DNA of 64,000 nucleotides from Pseudomonas petrae (GCF_021728295.1 NZ_JAKJXE010000018.1:34334-98333); one strand, 5' to 3'; shown: positions 33,135 to 41,363, counted from the first letter of the stretch. Notes: generated by a model from the letters alone, not told the origin. A program made the numbers and translations.

Positions 33135-34133
33135 ATGTTGAAGCTGACCAAAGCGCTTTTCTGCGCGGCCGCAGTGTCTGTGGCCAGCCTTGCACAGGCC
33201 GCTGACCCGATCACGATCAAGTTCGCCCACGTGGTGGCGGAAAACACGCCGAAGGGGCAGGGCGCGTTGCTCTTCCAGAAGATGGTTGCCGCTGACCCGG
33301 CCTTGAAAGACAAGGTCAAAGTCGAGGTCTACCCGAACTCCTCGCTGTTCGGCGATGGCAAGGAAATGGAAGCCCTGCTGCTCGGCGACGTGCAGATGCT
33401 CGCGCCGTCCCTGGCCAAATTCGAGCAGTACACCAAGAAAGTGCAGATTTTCGACCTGCCGTTCCTGTTCAACGACCTCGCTGCCGTCGACCGCTTTCAG
33501 CAGGGGCCGCAGGGCAAGGCATTGCTGACCTCGATGGACGACAAAGGCATTCACGGTCTGGCGTATTGGCACAACGGCCTCAAGCAACTGTCTGCCAACA
33601 AAAAGCTGGTTGAACCGAAAGATGCCCGTGGCCTGAAATTCCGCGTGCAAGCATCCAGTGTGCTGGAAGCTCAATTCGTCGCCCTGCGCGCCAACCCGCG
33701 CAAGATGAGCTTCGCCGAGGTCTATCAAGGCCTGCAGACCGGCACCGTCAACGGCACCGAAAACACCTGGTCCAACTACGAGAGCCAGAAGGTCAACGAG
33801 GTGCAGCCGTTCTTCACCGAGTCCAACCATGGCCTGATCGACTACATGGTGATCACCAACTCCAAGTTCTGGAACGGCCTGCCTGCAGACGTGCGTGATG
33901 AACTGCAAAAGATCATGGATCAGGTCACCGTCGAGGTGAACAAGCAGGCCGAAGCACTGAACCAGACGGCCAAGCAGAAAATCATCGACGCCAAAACCAG
34001 CGAAATCGTGACGCTCACCCCCGAGCAGCGCGCGAAATGGCGCGAAGCCATGAAGCCGGTTTGGGACAAGTTCTCCGAAGAAATCGGTGCCGACCTGATC
34101 AAGGCCGCCGACGATTCGAACAAGGCGCCTTGA
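33135..34133 (+). CDS. dctP: TRAP transporter substrate-binding protein (DctP family)
   Basis: This 332-residue periplasmic binding protein has an N-terminal signal peptide (MLKLTKALFCAAAVSVASLA, cleavage after QA near residue 22). The family patterns are ITIKFAHVVAENTPKGQGA and the KFRVQASSVLEAQF stretch with the substrate-binding Arg near residue 170, then QGLQTGTVNGTENTWSNYES. DctP proteins bind C4-dicarboxylates or similar acids. Itaconate is a natural candidate from context. The ATG at 33135 follows AAAAGGTGAT. The small and large membrane subunits follow. Confidence 0.9.
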   Translation: MLKLTKALFCAAAVSVASLAQAADPITIKFAHVVAENTPKGQGALLFQKMVAADPALKDKVKVEVYPNSSLFGDGKEMEALLLGDVQMLAPSLAKFEQYTKKVQIFDLPFLFNDLAAVDRFQQGPQGKALLTSMDDKGIHGLAYWHNGLKQLSANKKLVEPKDARGLKFRVQASSVLEAQFVALRANPRKMSFAEVYQGLQTGTVNGTENTWSNYESQKVNEVQPFFTESNHGLIDYMVITNSKFWNGLPADVRDELQKIMDQVTVEVNKQAEALNQTAKQKIIDAKTSEIVTLTPEQRAKWREAMKPVWDKFSEEIGADLIKAADDSNKAP

Positions 34134-34254
34134 GCCCTTCAATCGTTTCTCGATAACAGACCGTGACGGCCCGGCGGGCACCCGATTTACGGGCGGCGCG
34201 CCTCCACGGCCGTCTCTATACCCGGCTACGTTCGGCTTCGTTCGGAGAATGCTT

Positions 34255-34890
34255 ATGCACCCGCTGACGCGATTCTGGGAGCATCTGGAGGAGGGCATCA
34301 TTGCCTTCCTGCTGGCTGCCATGACCCTCGTGACGTTCGTCTACGTGGCGTTGAACAACATCTACACCCTGTTTTATTCCCTCAGCGACCAATGGGCGGT
34401 CAGCAGCGACTTTTTCGCCGGCATCGGTGACCACCTGATGGGTTACGCCCAGGGCATGACCTGGAGCGTGGCGCTGACCAAAGCCCTGTTTGGCTGGCTG
34501 ATCTTCTTCGGGATTTCCTACGGCGTGCGCACGGCGGGCCACCTGGGCGTCGACGCGCTGGTCAAGAAAACCAGCAAGCCGGTCCAGCGAATCCTCGCGA
34601 TGCTGGCCTGCGCCTGCTGCCTGGCATACGCCGGCCTTTTCCTCGTCGCCAGTTACAAGTGGGTGGCAGCGCTGTTCATGGCCGGCATCGGTGCCGAGGA
34701 CCTCGATCGGTTCGGCATCAAGGTCGCCTACATCGCCGTCATCGTGCCGATCGGCTTTGGCCTGGTCATCGCGCGCTACCTGGAAATCCTCTACCGCATC
34801 TGGACGCACCGGCAGACCGGTCTGGGTCTGGCCGACGAAGCGGCTGAAGCGAGCAAACTCGCCAACCCTGCCGAGGAGCAGCACCGATGA
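34255..34890 (+). CDS. dctQ: TRAP transporter small permease subunit (DctQ family)
   Basis: This 211-residue membrane protein has four predicted transmembrane helices and the DctQ features FLLAAMTLVTFVYVALNN near the N-terminus, and a cytoplasmic C-terminal tail. A central insert (residues about 40-65) lengthens it compared with the common 160-175 residue DctQ. The ATG at 34255 follows GGAG by seven bases. It overlaps the DctM gene by four bases (ATGA), so the two are translationally coupled. It works with the binding protein upstream. Confidence 0.88.
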   Translation: MHPLTRFWEHLEEGIIAFLLAAMTLVTFVYVALNNIYTLFYSLSDQWAVSSDFFAGIGDHLMGYAQGMTWSVALTKALFGWLIFFGISYGVRTAGHLGVDALVKKTSKPVQRILAMLACACCLAYAGLFLVASYKWVAALFMAGIGAEDLDRFGIKVAYIAVIVPIGFGLVIARYLEILYRIWTHRQTGLGLADEAAEASKLANPAEEQHR

Positions 34891-36170
34891 CCGTTATCTG
34901 CCTGTTCCTGCTGTTATTCGTTTTCATGTTCCTGGGCGTGCCCATTGCCATTTCCCTGGGGTTGTCCGGCGCTGTTTCGATCCTGCTGTTTAGCCCGGAT
35001 TCGTTGAGTTCGCTGGCGATCAAACTGTTCGAAACCTCCGACAGCTACACCTTTCTGGCGATTCCGTTCTTCCTGTTGTCCGGCGCCTTCATGACCACCG
35101 GCGGGGTCGCGCAGCGGTTGATCGATTTCGCCAATGCCTGCGTCGGCCACATTCGCGGCGGCCTGGCGATTGCGGCGGTGTTGGCGTGCATGCTGTTCGC
35201 GGCGTTGTCCGGTTCATCGCCCGCGACCGTTGCAGCCGTGGGTTCCATCGCCGTCGCCGGCATGGTGCGCTCCGGTTACCCGAAGGCATTCGGCGCCGGG
35301 ATCATCTGCAATGCCGGTACGCTGGGGATTCTGATTCCGCCTTCCATCGTGATGGTGGTTTACGCCGCCGCGACGGAAACTTCTGTCGGCAAGCTGTTCA
35401 TTGCCGGTGTGGTGCCCGGGATCCTGCTCGGCGTGATCCTGATGGTGGTGATCTACATCGTCGCCCGGGTCAAGAAACTCCCGGCCCAGCCACGGGTGAC
35501 CTTCCGCCAATGGCTGCACACGGCGCAACGCGCGTTCTGGGGTTTGATGCTGCTGGTCATCATCCTCGGCGGGATCTACAGCGGCATGTTCACCCCGACC
35601 GAAGCGGCGGCAGTGGCGGCGGTCTACTCGGCGTTCATCGCGCTGTTCGTCTATAAGGACATGAGCTTCAAGGACTGCCCGAAAGTGCTGCTCGAATCCG
35701 GCCGGCTGTCGATCATGCTGATGTTCATCATCGCCAACGCCATGCTGTTCGCCCACGTCCTGACGACGGAGCAGATTCCGCAGCAGATTACCGCCTGGGT
35801 CATCTCCGAAGGCCTCACCCCGATCGGCTTCCTGATCATGGTGAACATCGTGCTGCTGGTCGCGGGCAGCTTCATGGAGCCTTCGGCAATTATCCTGATC
35901 CTGGCGCCGATCTTCTTCCCGATCGCGATGAAACTCGGCATCGACCCGATTCACCTGGGTATCGTCATGGTCGTCAACATGGAGATCGGACTGGTTCACC
36001 CTCCGGTGGGGCTCAACCTGTTCGTGACGTCAGCGGTGACCGGCCTGACATTGGGCGAGACCATTCGCGCGGCGCTGCCATGGCTGTCGATCCTGCTGGT
36101 GTTCCTGCTGCTGGTGACCTACGTGCCATACATCTCCCTCGCGCTGCCGAACTGGCTGGGGATGCCTTGA
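34887..36170 (+). CDS. dctM: TRAP transporter large permease subunit (DctM family)
   Basis: This 427-residue permease has about 12 membrane spans and is the sodium-coupled transport subunit of the TRAP system. Family patterns are LFLLLFVFMFLGVPIAISLGLS, FLAIPFFLLSGAFMTTGGVAQRL, the AALSGSSPATVAAVGSIAV loop and MEIGLVHPPVGLNLFV near the C-terminus. It completes the DctPQM transporter of the itaconate operon, in the same order as the transporter genes in P. aeruginosa PA0884-PA0886 as I recall them. It is the last gene of the unit and repeats follow. Confidence 0.92.
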   Translation: MTVICLFLLLFVFMFLGVPIAISLGLSGAVSILLFSPDSLSSLAIKLFETSDSYTFLAIPFFLLSGAFMTTGGVAQRLIDFANACVGHIRGGLAIAAVLACMLFAALSGSSPATVAAVGSIAVAGMVRSGYPKAFGAGIICNAGTLGILIPPSIVMVVYAAATETSVGKLFIAGVVPGILLGVILMVVIYIVARVKKLPAQPRVTFRQWLHTAQRAFWGLMLLVIILGGIYSGMFTPTEAAAVAAVYSAFIALFVYKDMSFKDCPKVLLESGRLSIMLMFIIANAMLFAHVLTTEQIPQQITAWVISEGLTPIGFLIMVNIVLLVAGSFMEPSAIILILAPIFFPIAMKLGIDPIHLGIVMVVNMEIGLVHPPVGLNLFVTSAVTGLTLGETIRAALPWLSILLVFLLLVTYVPYISLALPNWLGMP

Positions 36171-36194
36171 TCAATGGCGTTGCTGAATGGGCTT

Positions 36195-36488
36195 AAGATC
36201 AAGATCACAAGCGTCTGCCTAGGGGCAGACGTTTCGCCTTCGGCGACTTACTTTTGAAAAGCACCAAAAGTAAGCAAAAGTGCCTGCTCCTGGTTGGGCC
36301 CTTCCTTCGTCAGGGTTCCTTCACTCCGGTCTCGCTCCGTGGGCCCGCCGCCATCCGCCATCCGCCATCCATGGCGGGGGGCGGCTCTCGCGGCATCCAT
36401 GCCGCTCGGCCCACGGACCGAGACCTGCGTTCAGCCTGCACCCAAGTCGCGATTGGCGGTGTCTGGGCTATTTGTGTTTGAAAATCAA
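36195..36488 (+). repeat. Structured ~295-bp repeat, copy B
   Basis: This copy has the same order of stems as copy A with changed bases that keep pairing: GTCTGCC/GGCAGAC (36213-36219 with 36224-36230), TTACTTTTG/CAAAAGTAA (36248-36256 with 36265-36273), CCCT/AGGG (36299-36302 with 36312-36315), GGTCTCG/CGAGACC (36328-36334 with 36419-36425), GTGGGCC/GGCCCAC (36339-36345 with 36408-36414), and two CATCCATG hairpins (36363-36376 and 36390-36405). It has one extra ATCCGCC unit before the first CATCCATG hairpin. Confidence 0.85.
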
Positions 36489-36498
36489 AAGCGCGCTT

Positions 36499-36522
36499 AG
36501 TAGGACCGGCTTTAGCCGGGAA
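36499..36522 (+). repeat. REP palindrome (GACCGGCTTTAGCCGGGAAG)
   Basis: This is a single forward copy directly after structured repeat B. A second forward copy lies at 36708-36731, directly before copy C. Confidence 0.85.
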
Positions 36523-36549
36523 GAGGCCCGTTCAGGCGCTGACATTTTC

Positions 36550-36679
36550 GATCGTTCCCACGCTCCGCGTGGGAATGCATTCCGTGACGCTCCGCGTCAC
36601 TTCTCCAGGCCGAATGCGCGTCGTCTGAGGGACGCGAAGCGTCCGGGGCGGCGTTACCACGCGGAGCGTGGGAACGATC
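36550..36679. repeat. 130-bp DUF1534-type palindromic element with 23-bp terminal inverted repeats
   Basis: The arms at 36550-36572 and 36657-36679 are perfect inverted repeats that begin GATCGTTCCCACGCTCCGCG. Inside lie smaller palindromes such as GTGACGCTCCGCGTCAC and GGACGCGAAGCGTCC. The form is MITE-like. No target-site duplication is obvious. A related fragment is at 11135-11192. Translated products of such repeats are the DUF1534 proteins. Confidence 0.8.
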
Positions 36680-36707
36680 AGACAGTGAGAGCGCGGTAAC
36701 CCCAATT

Positions 36708-36731
36708 GTAGGACCGGCTTTAGCCGGGAAG
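36708..36731 (+). repeat. REP palindrome (second copy in this gap)
   Basis: This is a forward GTAGGACCGGCTTTAGCCGG copy between the 130-bp element and structured repeat C. Confidence 0.85.
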
Positions 36732-36738
36732 CTTTTGC

Positions 36739-37033
36739 TTTTGATCTTCATACGCAAAAGGCCCAGACGCCGCCAATCGCGACTTGGGTGCAGGCTGAAC
36801 GCAGGTCTCGTGGAGTGGGTCGAGCCGCATGGATGCGGCGAGAGCGCCGTTGCGGACATGGATGTCCGTTCGGCGCGGGCCCACGGAGCGGGACCGGAGT
36901 GAAGGAACCCGACGAAGTCGGGCCTAACCAGGAGCAGGCACCCTTGGTTACTTGGGGGTGGTGCGACTTTCGACTTTTCCAAGTAACTCGCCGAAGGCGA
37001 AATGTCTGCCGTTAGGCAGACGCTCTTGATCTC
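36739..37033 (-). repeat. Structured ~295-bp repeat, copy C (inverted)
   Basis: Read on the - strand, the order of stems matches copies A and B. The variants are GTCTGCC/GGCAGAC (37004-37021), GTTACTTGG/CCAAGTAAC (36947-36955 with 36979-36987), CCCGA/TCGGG (36908-36922), CGGA-CATCCATG-TCCG (36853-36868) and CCG-CATCCATG-CGG (36825-36838). The outer GTGGG/CCCAC stem is kept (36815-36819 with 36880-36884), while the rest of that arm and the GGTCTCG stem have drifted. Confidence 0.83.
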
Positions 37034-37064
37034 TACGACTCACAAACCCGCTTTCCGGCAGACG

Positions 37065-37103
37065 AAAAAAAATCCACGCTGTCTCTAAGAGAACAGCGCG
37101 GAT
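37065..37103 (-). terminator. Rho-independent terminator for the small membrane-protein operon
   Basis: ATCCACGCTGT (37072-37082) pairs with ACAGCGCGGAT (37093-37103) with one G-T pair. On the - strand a run of eight T follows. It lies 18 bp past the stop codon of the 24-residue ORF. Confidence 0.88.
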
Positions 37104-37121
37104 CTTTAATCAATCACTCAA

Positions 37122-37196
37122 TCAATGCACAAACAGTGCAATCAAAATAATAATCGGGATTGGAATGCCGAGGAACCACAAAAGTAGTGAACGCAT
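37122..37196 (-). CDS. 24-residue hydrophobic peptide (small membrane protein)
   Basis: The ORF starts with ATG at 37196 behind AAGGAGAG at ideal spacing and ends with TGA at 37122. The peptide starts MRSLLLWFLG, continues IPIPIIILIA and ends LFVH: a single membrane-spanning segment with one N-terminal Arg. It follows the larger membrane-protein gene by 15 bp and is followed by a terminator, so it is the last gene of a two-gene operon. Peptides with a GIPIPIIILI core are, to my memory, common and usually overlooked in proteobacteria. Function is unknown. Its length keeps it below most gene-calling cut-offs. Confidence 0.8.
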   Translation of the reverse strand: MRSLLLWFLGIPIPIIILIALFVH

Positions 37197-37211
37197 GATG
37201 ACTCTCCTTGA

Positions 37212-38144
37212 TCAGCGAATGCTGGAAGTATTGGAATAAGCACGGGTTTCGACATACGTCACCGCATCACGACGACGACCACCCCAGATGGCAGCAAGGC
37301 TTGCCACGAACGCACCGCACAGCAGCGAAACGAAAGTCCAAAGCGCAGCCGTTGCAGCGGCCTTCGCGGCAGCGTCGGCAGCCTGTTGCGCTTTCAGCTT
37401 GGCATCTGCCACAGCCTGCTTGGCCTGACCGTAAACCTGATCAACACGCGCCTGTGCATCGGCCTGACTCATGTTGGTACGCTGAGCGACCAGTTGTGCC
37501 AGGTAGGTACGGTCTTCCGGAGCCAGCTGACCATCGTTGGCCATCGTCTTGGTGAAGATACGCACCACAACGCCGTGAGCAGCGTCATCGCTGACAGCGG
37601 CAGGACGATCATCGCGGAACAGCGAATCGATGTAGTAACCGTATTGATCACTGCTGGTATTGCCCGCTGCAGAACCGGCCGTAGTGGCGGCAGTACCTGC
37701 AACACCGGCAACCGCAGTAGCGCCGGCTTTCGCGCCGCTGCCCACGATGCCGCTGACCGAACCCACGATCAACACGGCAGCCACCAGCGTAGCGACAGCC
37801 CACGACAGGAAGCCGTGCGCGGTGTCACGGAAGTACACTTCGTCACCGTGCATGTTGGCCCATTTGACGCGCAGGCGACCGGCGAGGTAACCGCCAAGAC
37901 CGGAGGCCACGATCTGCGTCAGCGCCAGCCAGACGACCGTGGAAATACCGATGGTCTTCGCGCTGGCGCCTTCGTTGGCCCAAGGCGACATTGCCGAGAA
38001 ACCCAGGCCTGAACCCAGCAGAACCAGGATAAGGGACAGCGCGGCGGCGCCAGCAGCGCCAGCAAAGATGGCGCCCCAGGACACGCCCGAGACCGAGGAG
38101 GATTCTTCTACAGCGGCAGGATAAGAATCAGGTGAGACGTTCAT
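37212..38144 (-). CDS. Conserved membrane protein of unknown function
   Basis: This 310-residue protein has about four membrane helices. Two helices lie at residues about 20-95 (SWGAIFAGAAGAAALSLILV, then TVVWLALTQIVASGLGGYLA) and one at about 110-135. A periplasmic or cytoplasmic helical domain rich in Ala, Gln and Lys follows (about 175-275, AKQAVADAKLKAQQAADAAA), and then a C-terminal helix with AIWGGRRRDA. The Ala-rich segment looks like a coiled coil. The ATG at 38144 follows GGAG. The 24-residue peptide gene lies downstream in the same transcript. I do not know its function. Confidence 0.82.
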   Translation of the reverse strand: MNVSPDSYPAAVEESSSVSGVSWGAIFAGAAGAAALSLILVLLGSGLGFSAMSPWANEGASAKTIGISTVVWLALTQIVASGLGGYLAGRLRVKWANMHGDEVYFRDTAHGFLSWAVATLVAAVLIVGSVSGIVGSGAKAGATAVAGVAGTAATTAGSAAGNTSSDQYGYYIDSLFRDDRPAAVSDDAAHGVVVRIFTKTMANDGQLAPEDRTYLAQLVAQRTNMSQADAQARVDQVYGQAKQAVADAKLKAQQAADAAAKAAATAALWTFVSLLCGAFVASLAAIWGGRRRDAVTYVETRAYSNTSSIR

Positions 38145-38487
38145 TGTGCTGCTCCGTGCGAATGATGTTGTACTTCTCCCCATTACGGTGCACTGCCTGT
38201 GCCAGCCACTGATCCGAATAAAACATCAATGAAATCAAAGGCCTGTAAAATTCATAAGCCCTTGGGGCCGTGCAAAATGCATGAATGTCGCCCGCCAACG
38301 GATGCGTTCTGCCCGGTGACGGGATTTCCATGACTGTCAGAGGTTTGCGACCGTCTCCTGTGGCGAATTCCGCCAACTTGCAACATTCCGGCACATTTAG
38401 GCCTGAATGGTGTCTTATAACGTCAGCCCCGCGGGTTGACAGCTATAGTCCGCCCACGGCTCCTGTTTCTTCGAGAGGTAACCCAGC
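38145..38487. promoter_or_regulatory. Divergent promoter region, no gene seen
   Basis: These 343 bp lie between the membrane-protein gene (-) and the acetyltransferase gene (+). An open frame at 38128-38394 on the - strand overlaps the real gene and lacks a ribosome binding site. Moderately AT-rich DNA around 38195-38285 probably holds the promoter of the - strand operon. Confidence 0.4.
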
Positions 38488-38964
38488 ATGTTTGTCCATC
38501 GCCCCCTGGAAGAAAAAGACGTCCCTTTCATATGCGACATGCCCCAGAGCATTGACGAGCTCTTTTATATGTTCCCCAAAGCCGTATTCCCGTTGACCCC
38601 GGAGCAGCTGAACGAATCCATCGAGCAGCGCTCGGACAACACGGTCATCGAACTGGACGGCCAGGTCGTGGGATTCGCCAACTTCTCCCGCTATGACTTC
38701 AGAGGCCGTTGCTCCATGGGCAACGTCATCATCGACCCCCGCTTTCGCTCCAAGGGCGTTGGCCGTTACATGATCGGCTGCATGATGGAACTGGCGTTCG
38801 GCAAACACGAAGCGGCAGAACTGACCGCTTCCTGCTTCAACCATAACGTTCCCGGATTGCTCTTCTACCCCAAGCTGGGTTTCAAACCCTTCGCAATTGA
38901 AGAGCGCCAGGACAAGAAGGGCGCTCGCGTTGCCCTCATTCACCTCAAGTTGCCACGCAGCTAA
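38488..38964 (+). CDS. GNAT-family N-acetyltransferase
   Basis: This 158-residue protein has the GNAT fold. The acetyl-CoA pyrophosphate loop is the RSKGVGRYMIGCMMELAF segment (R/Q-x-x-G-x-G/A type) near residues 90-108. Core beta strands are NTVIELDGQVVGFANFSRYD and NVIIDPRF before it, and LTASCFNHNVPGLLFYPKLGFKPF after it. The substrate is unknown. It resembles ribosomal-protein or small-molecule acetyltransferases. The start follows GAGAGGTAA. No operon partner is visible. Confidence 0.88.
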   Translation: MFVHRPLEEKDVPFICDMPQSIDELFYMFPKAVFPLTPEQLNESIEQRSDNTVIELDGQVVGFANFSRYDFRGRCSMGNVIIDPRFRSKGVGRYMIGCMMELAFGKHEAAELTASCFNHNVPGLLFYPKLGFKPFAIEERQDKKGARVALIHLKLPRS

Positions 38965-39324
38965 TCCAGCGACCGCTAAATGAAGTCACTCGTCGGGCGC
39001 CCCAGGGATGTCCGACGAATGGCTGAGCACATTCACCCGCTTAGTCTTGCCGAATAATCCGCTTGCCCCGCCCATTAAACGATTAATGGGGAGCGTTCTG
39101 CTTCGGTGAATCGATTTTGCAGAGGCAACCAGCGTCTGGCGCAATTCAGTGCGGGCGATGGCAGTTGTTTGCTTCACTTTGGGGCGGGGCGTATAACTTG
39201 GATATCCCTGATTGCCGGATGGCCGACGGGGTACGGGAAACATTTCCAACGTCGTGGAAGTGGTTACTAATAGTCAGGCGAGTGGCTGAAAGCATCACCC
39301 AGTCCTGCCTGTGGAGGATTGACG
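38965..39324. other. Intergenic region without a supported gene
   Basis: These 360 bp between the GNAT and DUF1652 genes have open frames on both strands (for example 38986-39249 on -) that lack ribosome binding sites and recognisable content. It contains the short inverted repeat CCCATTAAACGATTAATGGG at 39071-39090. Confidence 0.4.
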
Positions 39325-39585
39325 ATGATTGCCTGCACGCTCTCTAACCTTGAACTGCGCAGCATTATAGAAAGTGCGTTTCTGCCCCTGCGGTGTAACT
39401 GCACCGTGTTGGAAGACCTGATGACCGTTGAAGTCATCGACCCCGCCACCGAGCATGTCGACTTGTTCGTTTCCAATATTGCTCTGGACTCCCTCGATAA
39501 CAGCCACGCTTTGTGCGTGCTTATTCGAGACCTCCAGGCCGAACTCGAAAAGGCCAGGCATTATCCCCACGCATTGGCGAGCTGA
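39325..39585 (+). CDS. DUF1652 family protein
   Basis: This small soluble protein of 86 residues has the DUF1652 pattern: CTLSNLELRSIIESAFLPLR, then CNCTVLEDLMTVEVIDP and a C-terminal acidic helix (IRDLQAELEKAR). The family is confined mostly to Pseudomonas and has no known function. The ATG at 39325 follows GTGGAGG. The next gene starts 86 bp downstream in the same direction, so co-transcription is possible. Confidence 0.82.
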   Translation: MIACTLSNLELRSIIESAFLPLRCNCTVLEDLMTVEVIDPATEHVDLFVSNIALDSLDNSHALCVLIRDLQAELEKARHYPHALAS

Positions 39586-39671
39586 GCGCAGGGCTCTAGC
39601 AATAATCGCCGTTCCGCCTTATGTTGGTCTGCATCGGCCCGAAGCGGTCAGGCGGGATATTGAGGAATTGC

Positions 39672-40136
39672 ATGGCGCACGCGCAACCCGAGATCGAGGC
39701 GTTGAAACAGCAGGAACGAGCGGCGCCCTTGCGCCGTCGTCGCAAGATCATGATCGGCGTCGGTTGCCTGCTGGGTGTTGTGGTGGTAGGCGCGGCGACC
39801 ATCATCACGATGCTGGAGCACCTGGAAACGCGCAATGCCAGCTTCCGACCGCCCATGACATCCCTGGAGCGGGAACAGCTCCTGCCGCCGGAGCCAGTGC
39901 TGGAAGTCAAACCTCAGGTGGAAGGCCTGCGCTACGGCGCCGCCATTTTGCCGGCGAATCAAACGGCAAGCGCCGAGTCCGCCACGCCTGAAGGAACGTC
40001 AGCCTCGGCAGCGGCGCTTCTTTTCAACTCGCCGCCTCTACCTCCTGCCCCGTCACTCCTTGCCGCTCCTGGTATTCGATCCGGCAAACCGCTAGGCGTC
40101 GCTCAGGCAATCCACGTGCATAACGGCGCGCGGTAG
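39672..40136 (+). CDS. Hypothetical membrane-anchored Pro/Ala-rich protein
   Basis: This 154-residue protein has a charged N-terminus (residues 1-25, LKQQERAAPLRRRRK), one transmembrane helix at about 27-49 (IGVGCLLGVVVVGAATIITML), and a long low-complexity tail rich in Pro, Ala and Ser that should lie in the periplasm. No domain is recognisable. The ATG at 39672 follows GAGGA. The frame starts earlier (39621) without a ribosome binding site. Function is unknown. Confidence 0.6.
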   Translation: MAHAQPEIEALKQQERAAPLRRRRKIMIGVGCLLGVVVVGAATIITMLEHLETRNASFRPPMTSLEREQLLPPEPVLEVKPQVEGLRYGAAILPANQTASAESATPEGTSASAAALLFNSPPLPPAPSLLAAPGIRSGKPLGVAQAIHVHNGAR

Positions 40137-40148
40137 GGTCATCCTTTC

Positions 40149-40463
40149 TCAATGCATCCGGCGACGGTGCTCATTCTCGAAGAGCAGCTTGAACTGCTCT
40201 TCGCCGTTCTCTTGAACCGCGTCGTGCTCACGAACAGGCCCTGCTTCGATGCGGCCATCCATTGCAACGCGGATGATCGCTGACTTGGGCAAATAATCCG
40301 GGACGTCTCCGATAATCGTCAGTTCGCGCAAGCTGTGGCCGTCGTGCTCTATGGTGGCGAGTCGCACTCGACAGGTTGCCTGCATCGGAATAGGCCCAAA
40401 TAGCGTGTCCCGCGAATAATCAATTTCGGCGATGCTGCACCGACGGGATTTATCAGCATTCAT
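40149..40463 (-). CDS. Small hypothetical cytoplasmic protein
   Basis: This 104-residue soluble protein is of unknown function. It is rich in beta-prone and charged segments: DTLFGPIPMQATCRVRLATI, LRELTIIGDVPDYLPKSAII and EEQFKLLFENEHRRR near the C-terminus. The start at 40463 follows AGAGGTGA at good spacing, which supports a real gene. It has no signal peptide or membrane span. It lies convergent to the membrane-anchored protein, 12 bp away. Confidence 0.65.
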   Translation of the reverse strand: MNADKSRRCSIAEIDYSRDTLFGPIPMQATCRVRLATIEHDGHSLRELTIIGDVPDYLPKSAIIRVAMDGRIEAGPVREHDAVQENGEEQFKLLFENEHRRRMH

Positions 40464-41363
40464 TCGTTCACCTCTCTGTCCATGGGAAAGTGTTCAGGCA
40501 TGGCAATGGAGGCTTGGCAGGCCGGAATAGTTCTCATCGGGGCTTGCGATAATCCCCCATTCATCGGATACGGCCGTGCATGCCTGTGCTTTCCGGGAAA
40601 GTGATTGGAGTCAGCAGGATTAACAATTCTGACGTCAATAAATACGGTGGAACGTCAACAGTTATAGGAAATTACAAGCGAAGGGTAACGCTAAAGCACG
40701 CTGCATTTCGCGAAGAAAGTCGCTTATATCCGTCAGCGACCTGCTAACTGAAATTAAATTGCCAAACCGTCTTATTTTATAAATCCATGGGCGTTTGTGA
40801 GTGTGACGGATTAATGGCGTCAATTTTAATAAATATATATTAATCAATGATTTATGTATGTAAATAGCTGGATGCTGCGCTTTCTCAGAAAATTGACACT
40901 TCGGCTGTTCTTTGCAACTATCACTTTACGTTTTCAACTTAGATGACTGGCGCTTAGTGCAAGCATCTCACTTCTCGTTCCAGGATTAATCCCTTCAGAC
41001 GCGCATGAGTTAGCGGTAGCGTCCTCCGAGAATCCTGAGACCGGGCAGCGCAAGTAGTCGGCACCCGGGCGGGCTCGGAAAAGATGCGCCATCCGGCAAG
41101 CGGCGTTCCGGAGCCTGCGCCGATGGATCGACCGCGCGTTGATCATCGACCTTCTACGGCCGCCAACGTGACGCAAATCACGGCGGTAGTCATGCCTGCC
41201 AGATTAAGTAGTTCAGTCGCTAAGTAGTTCAGTAATAGTTCATTTATGTTCCAACTTGAAAGTCCAGACATTGCCTCAGCGATAGCGGTTGAACGCGCAC
41301 GTAAGTGTGGCGGTTTATAACGCCCGTGGCGATACGGTAACGACCCAGCGTGGAGTGACAGTT
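40464..41363. other. 900-bp intergenic region with an AT-rich segment
   Basis: The central part, about 40620-40930, is far more AT-rich than the rest of the window (for example AATTTTAATAAATATATATT near 40820). Frames at 40662-40847 and 40934-41176 on the - strand have no ribosome binding sites and no recognisable content. The AT-rich block may be a regulated promoter bound by MvaT-type xenogeneic silencers or a trace of transferred DNA. It precedes the FAD enzyme. Confidence 0.5.

Noticed and set aside
36550..36679. Insertion sequence
   Set aside because: The 23-bp inverted ends are IS-like, but the element is only 130 bp, has no transposase and shows no clear target duplication. It is better called a palindromic repeat.
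36280..36699. 139-codon ORF containing a DUF1534-like tail
   Set aside because: It runs through a structured repeat, a REP and a palindromic repeat. DUF1534 proteins are translations of such repeats and there is no sign of a real gene.
38986..39249. 87-codon - strand ORF
   Set aside because: No ribosome binding site, basic low-complexity content and no family resemblance.
40662..40847. 61-codon ORF in the AT-rich island
   Set aside because: The frame lies in AT-rich noncoding DNA with no Shine-Dalgarno sequence and no recognisable motif.
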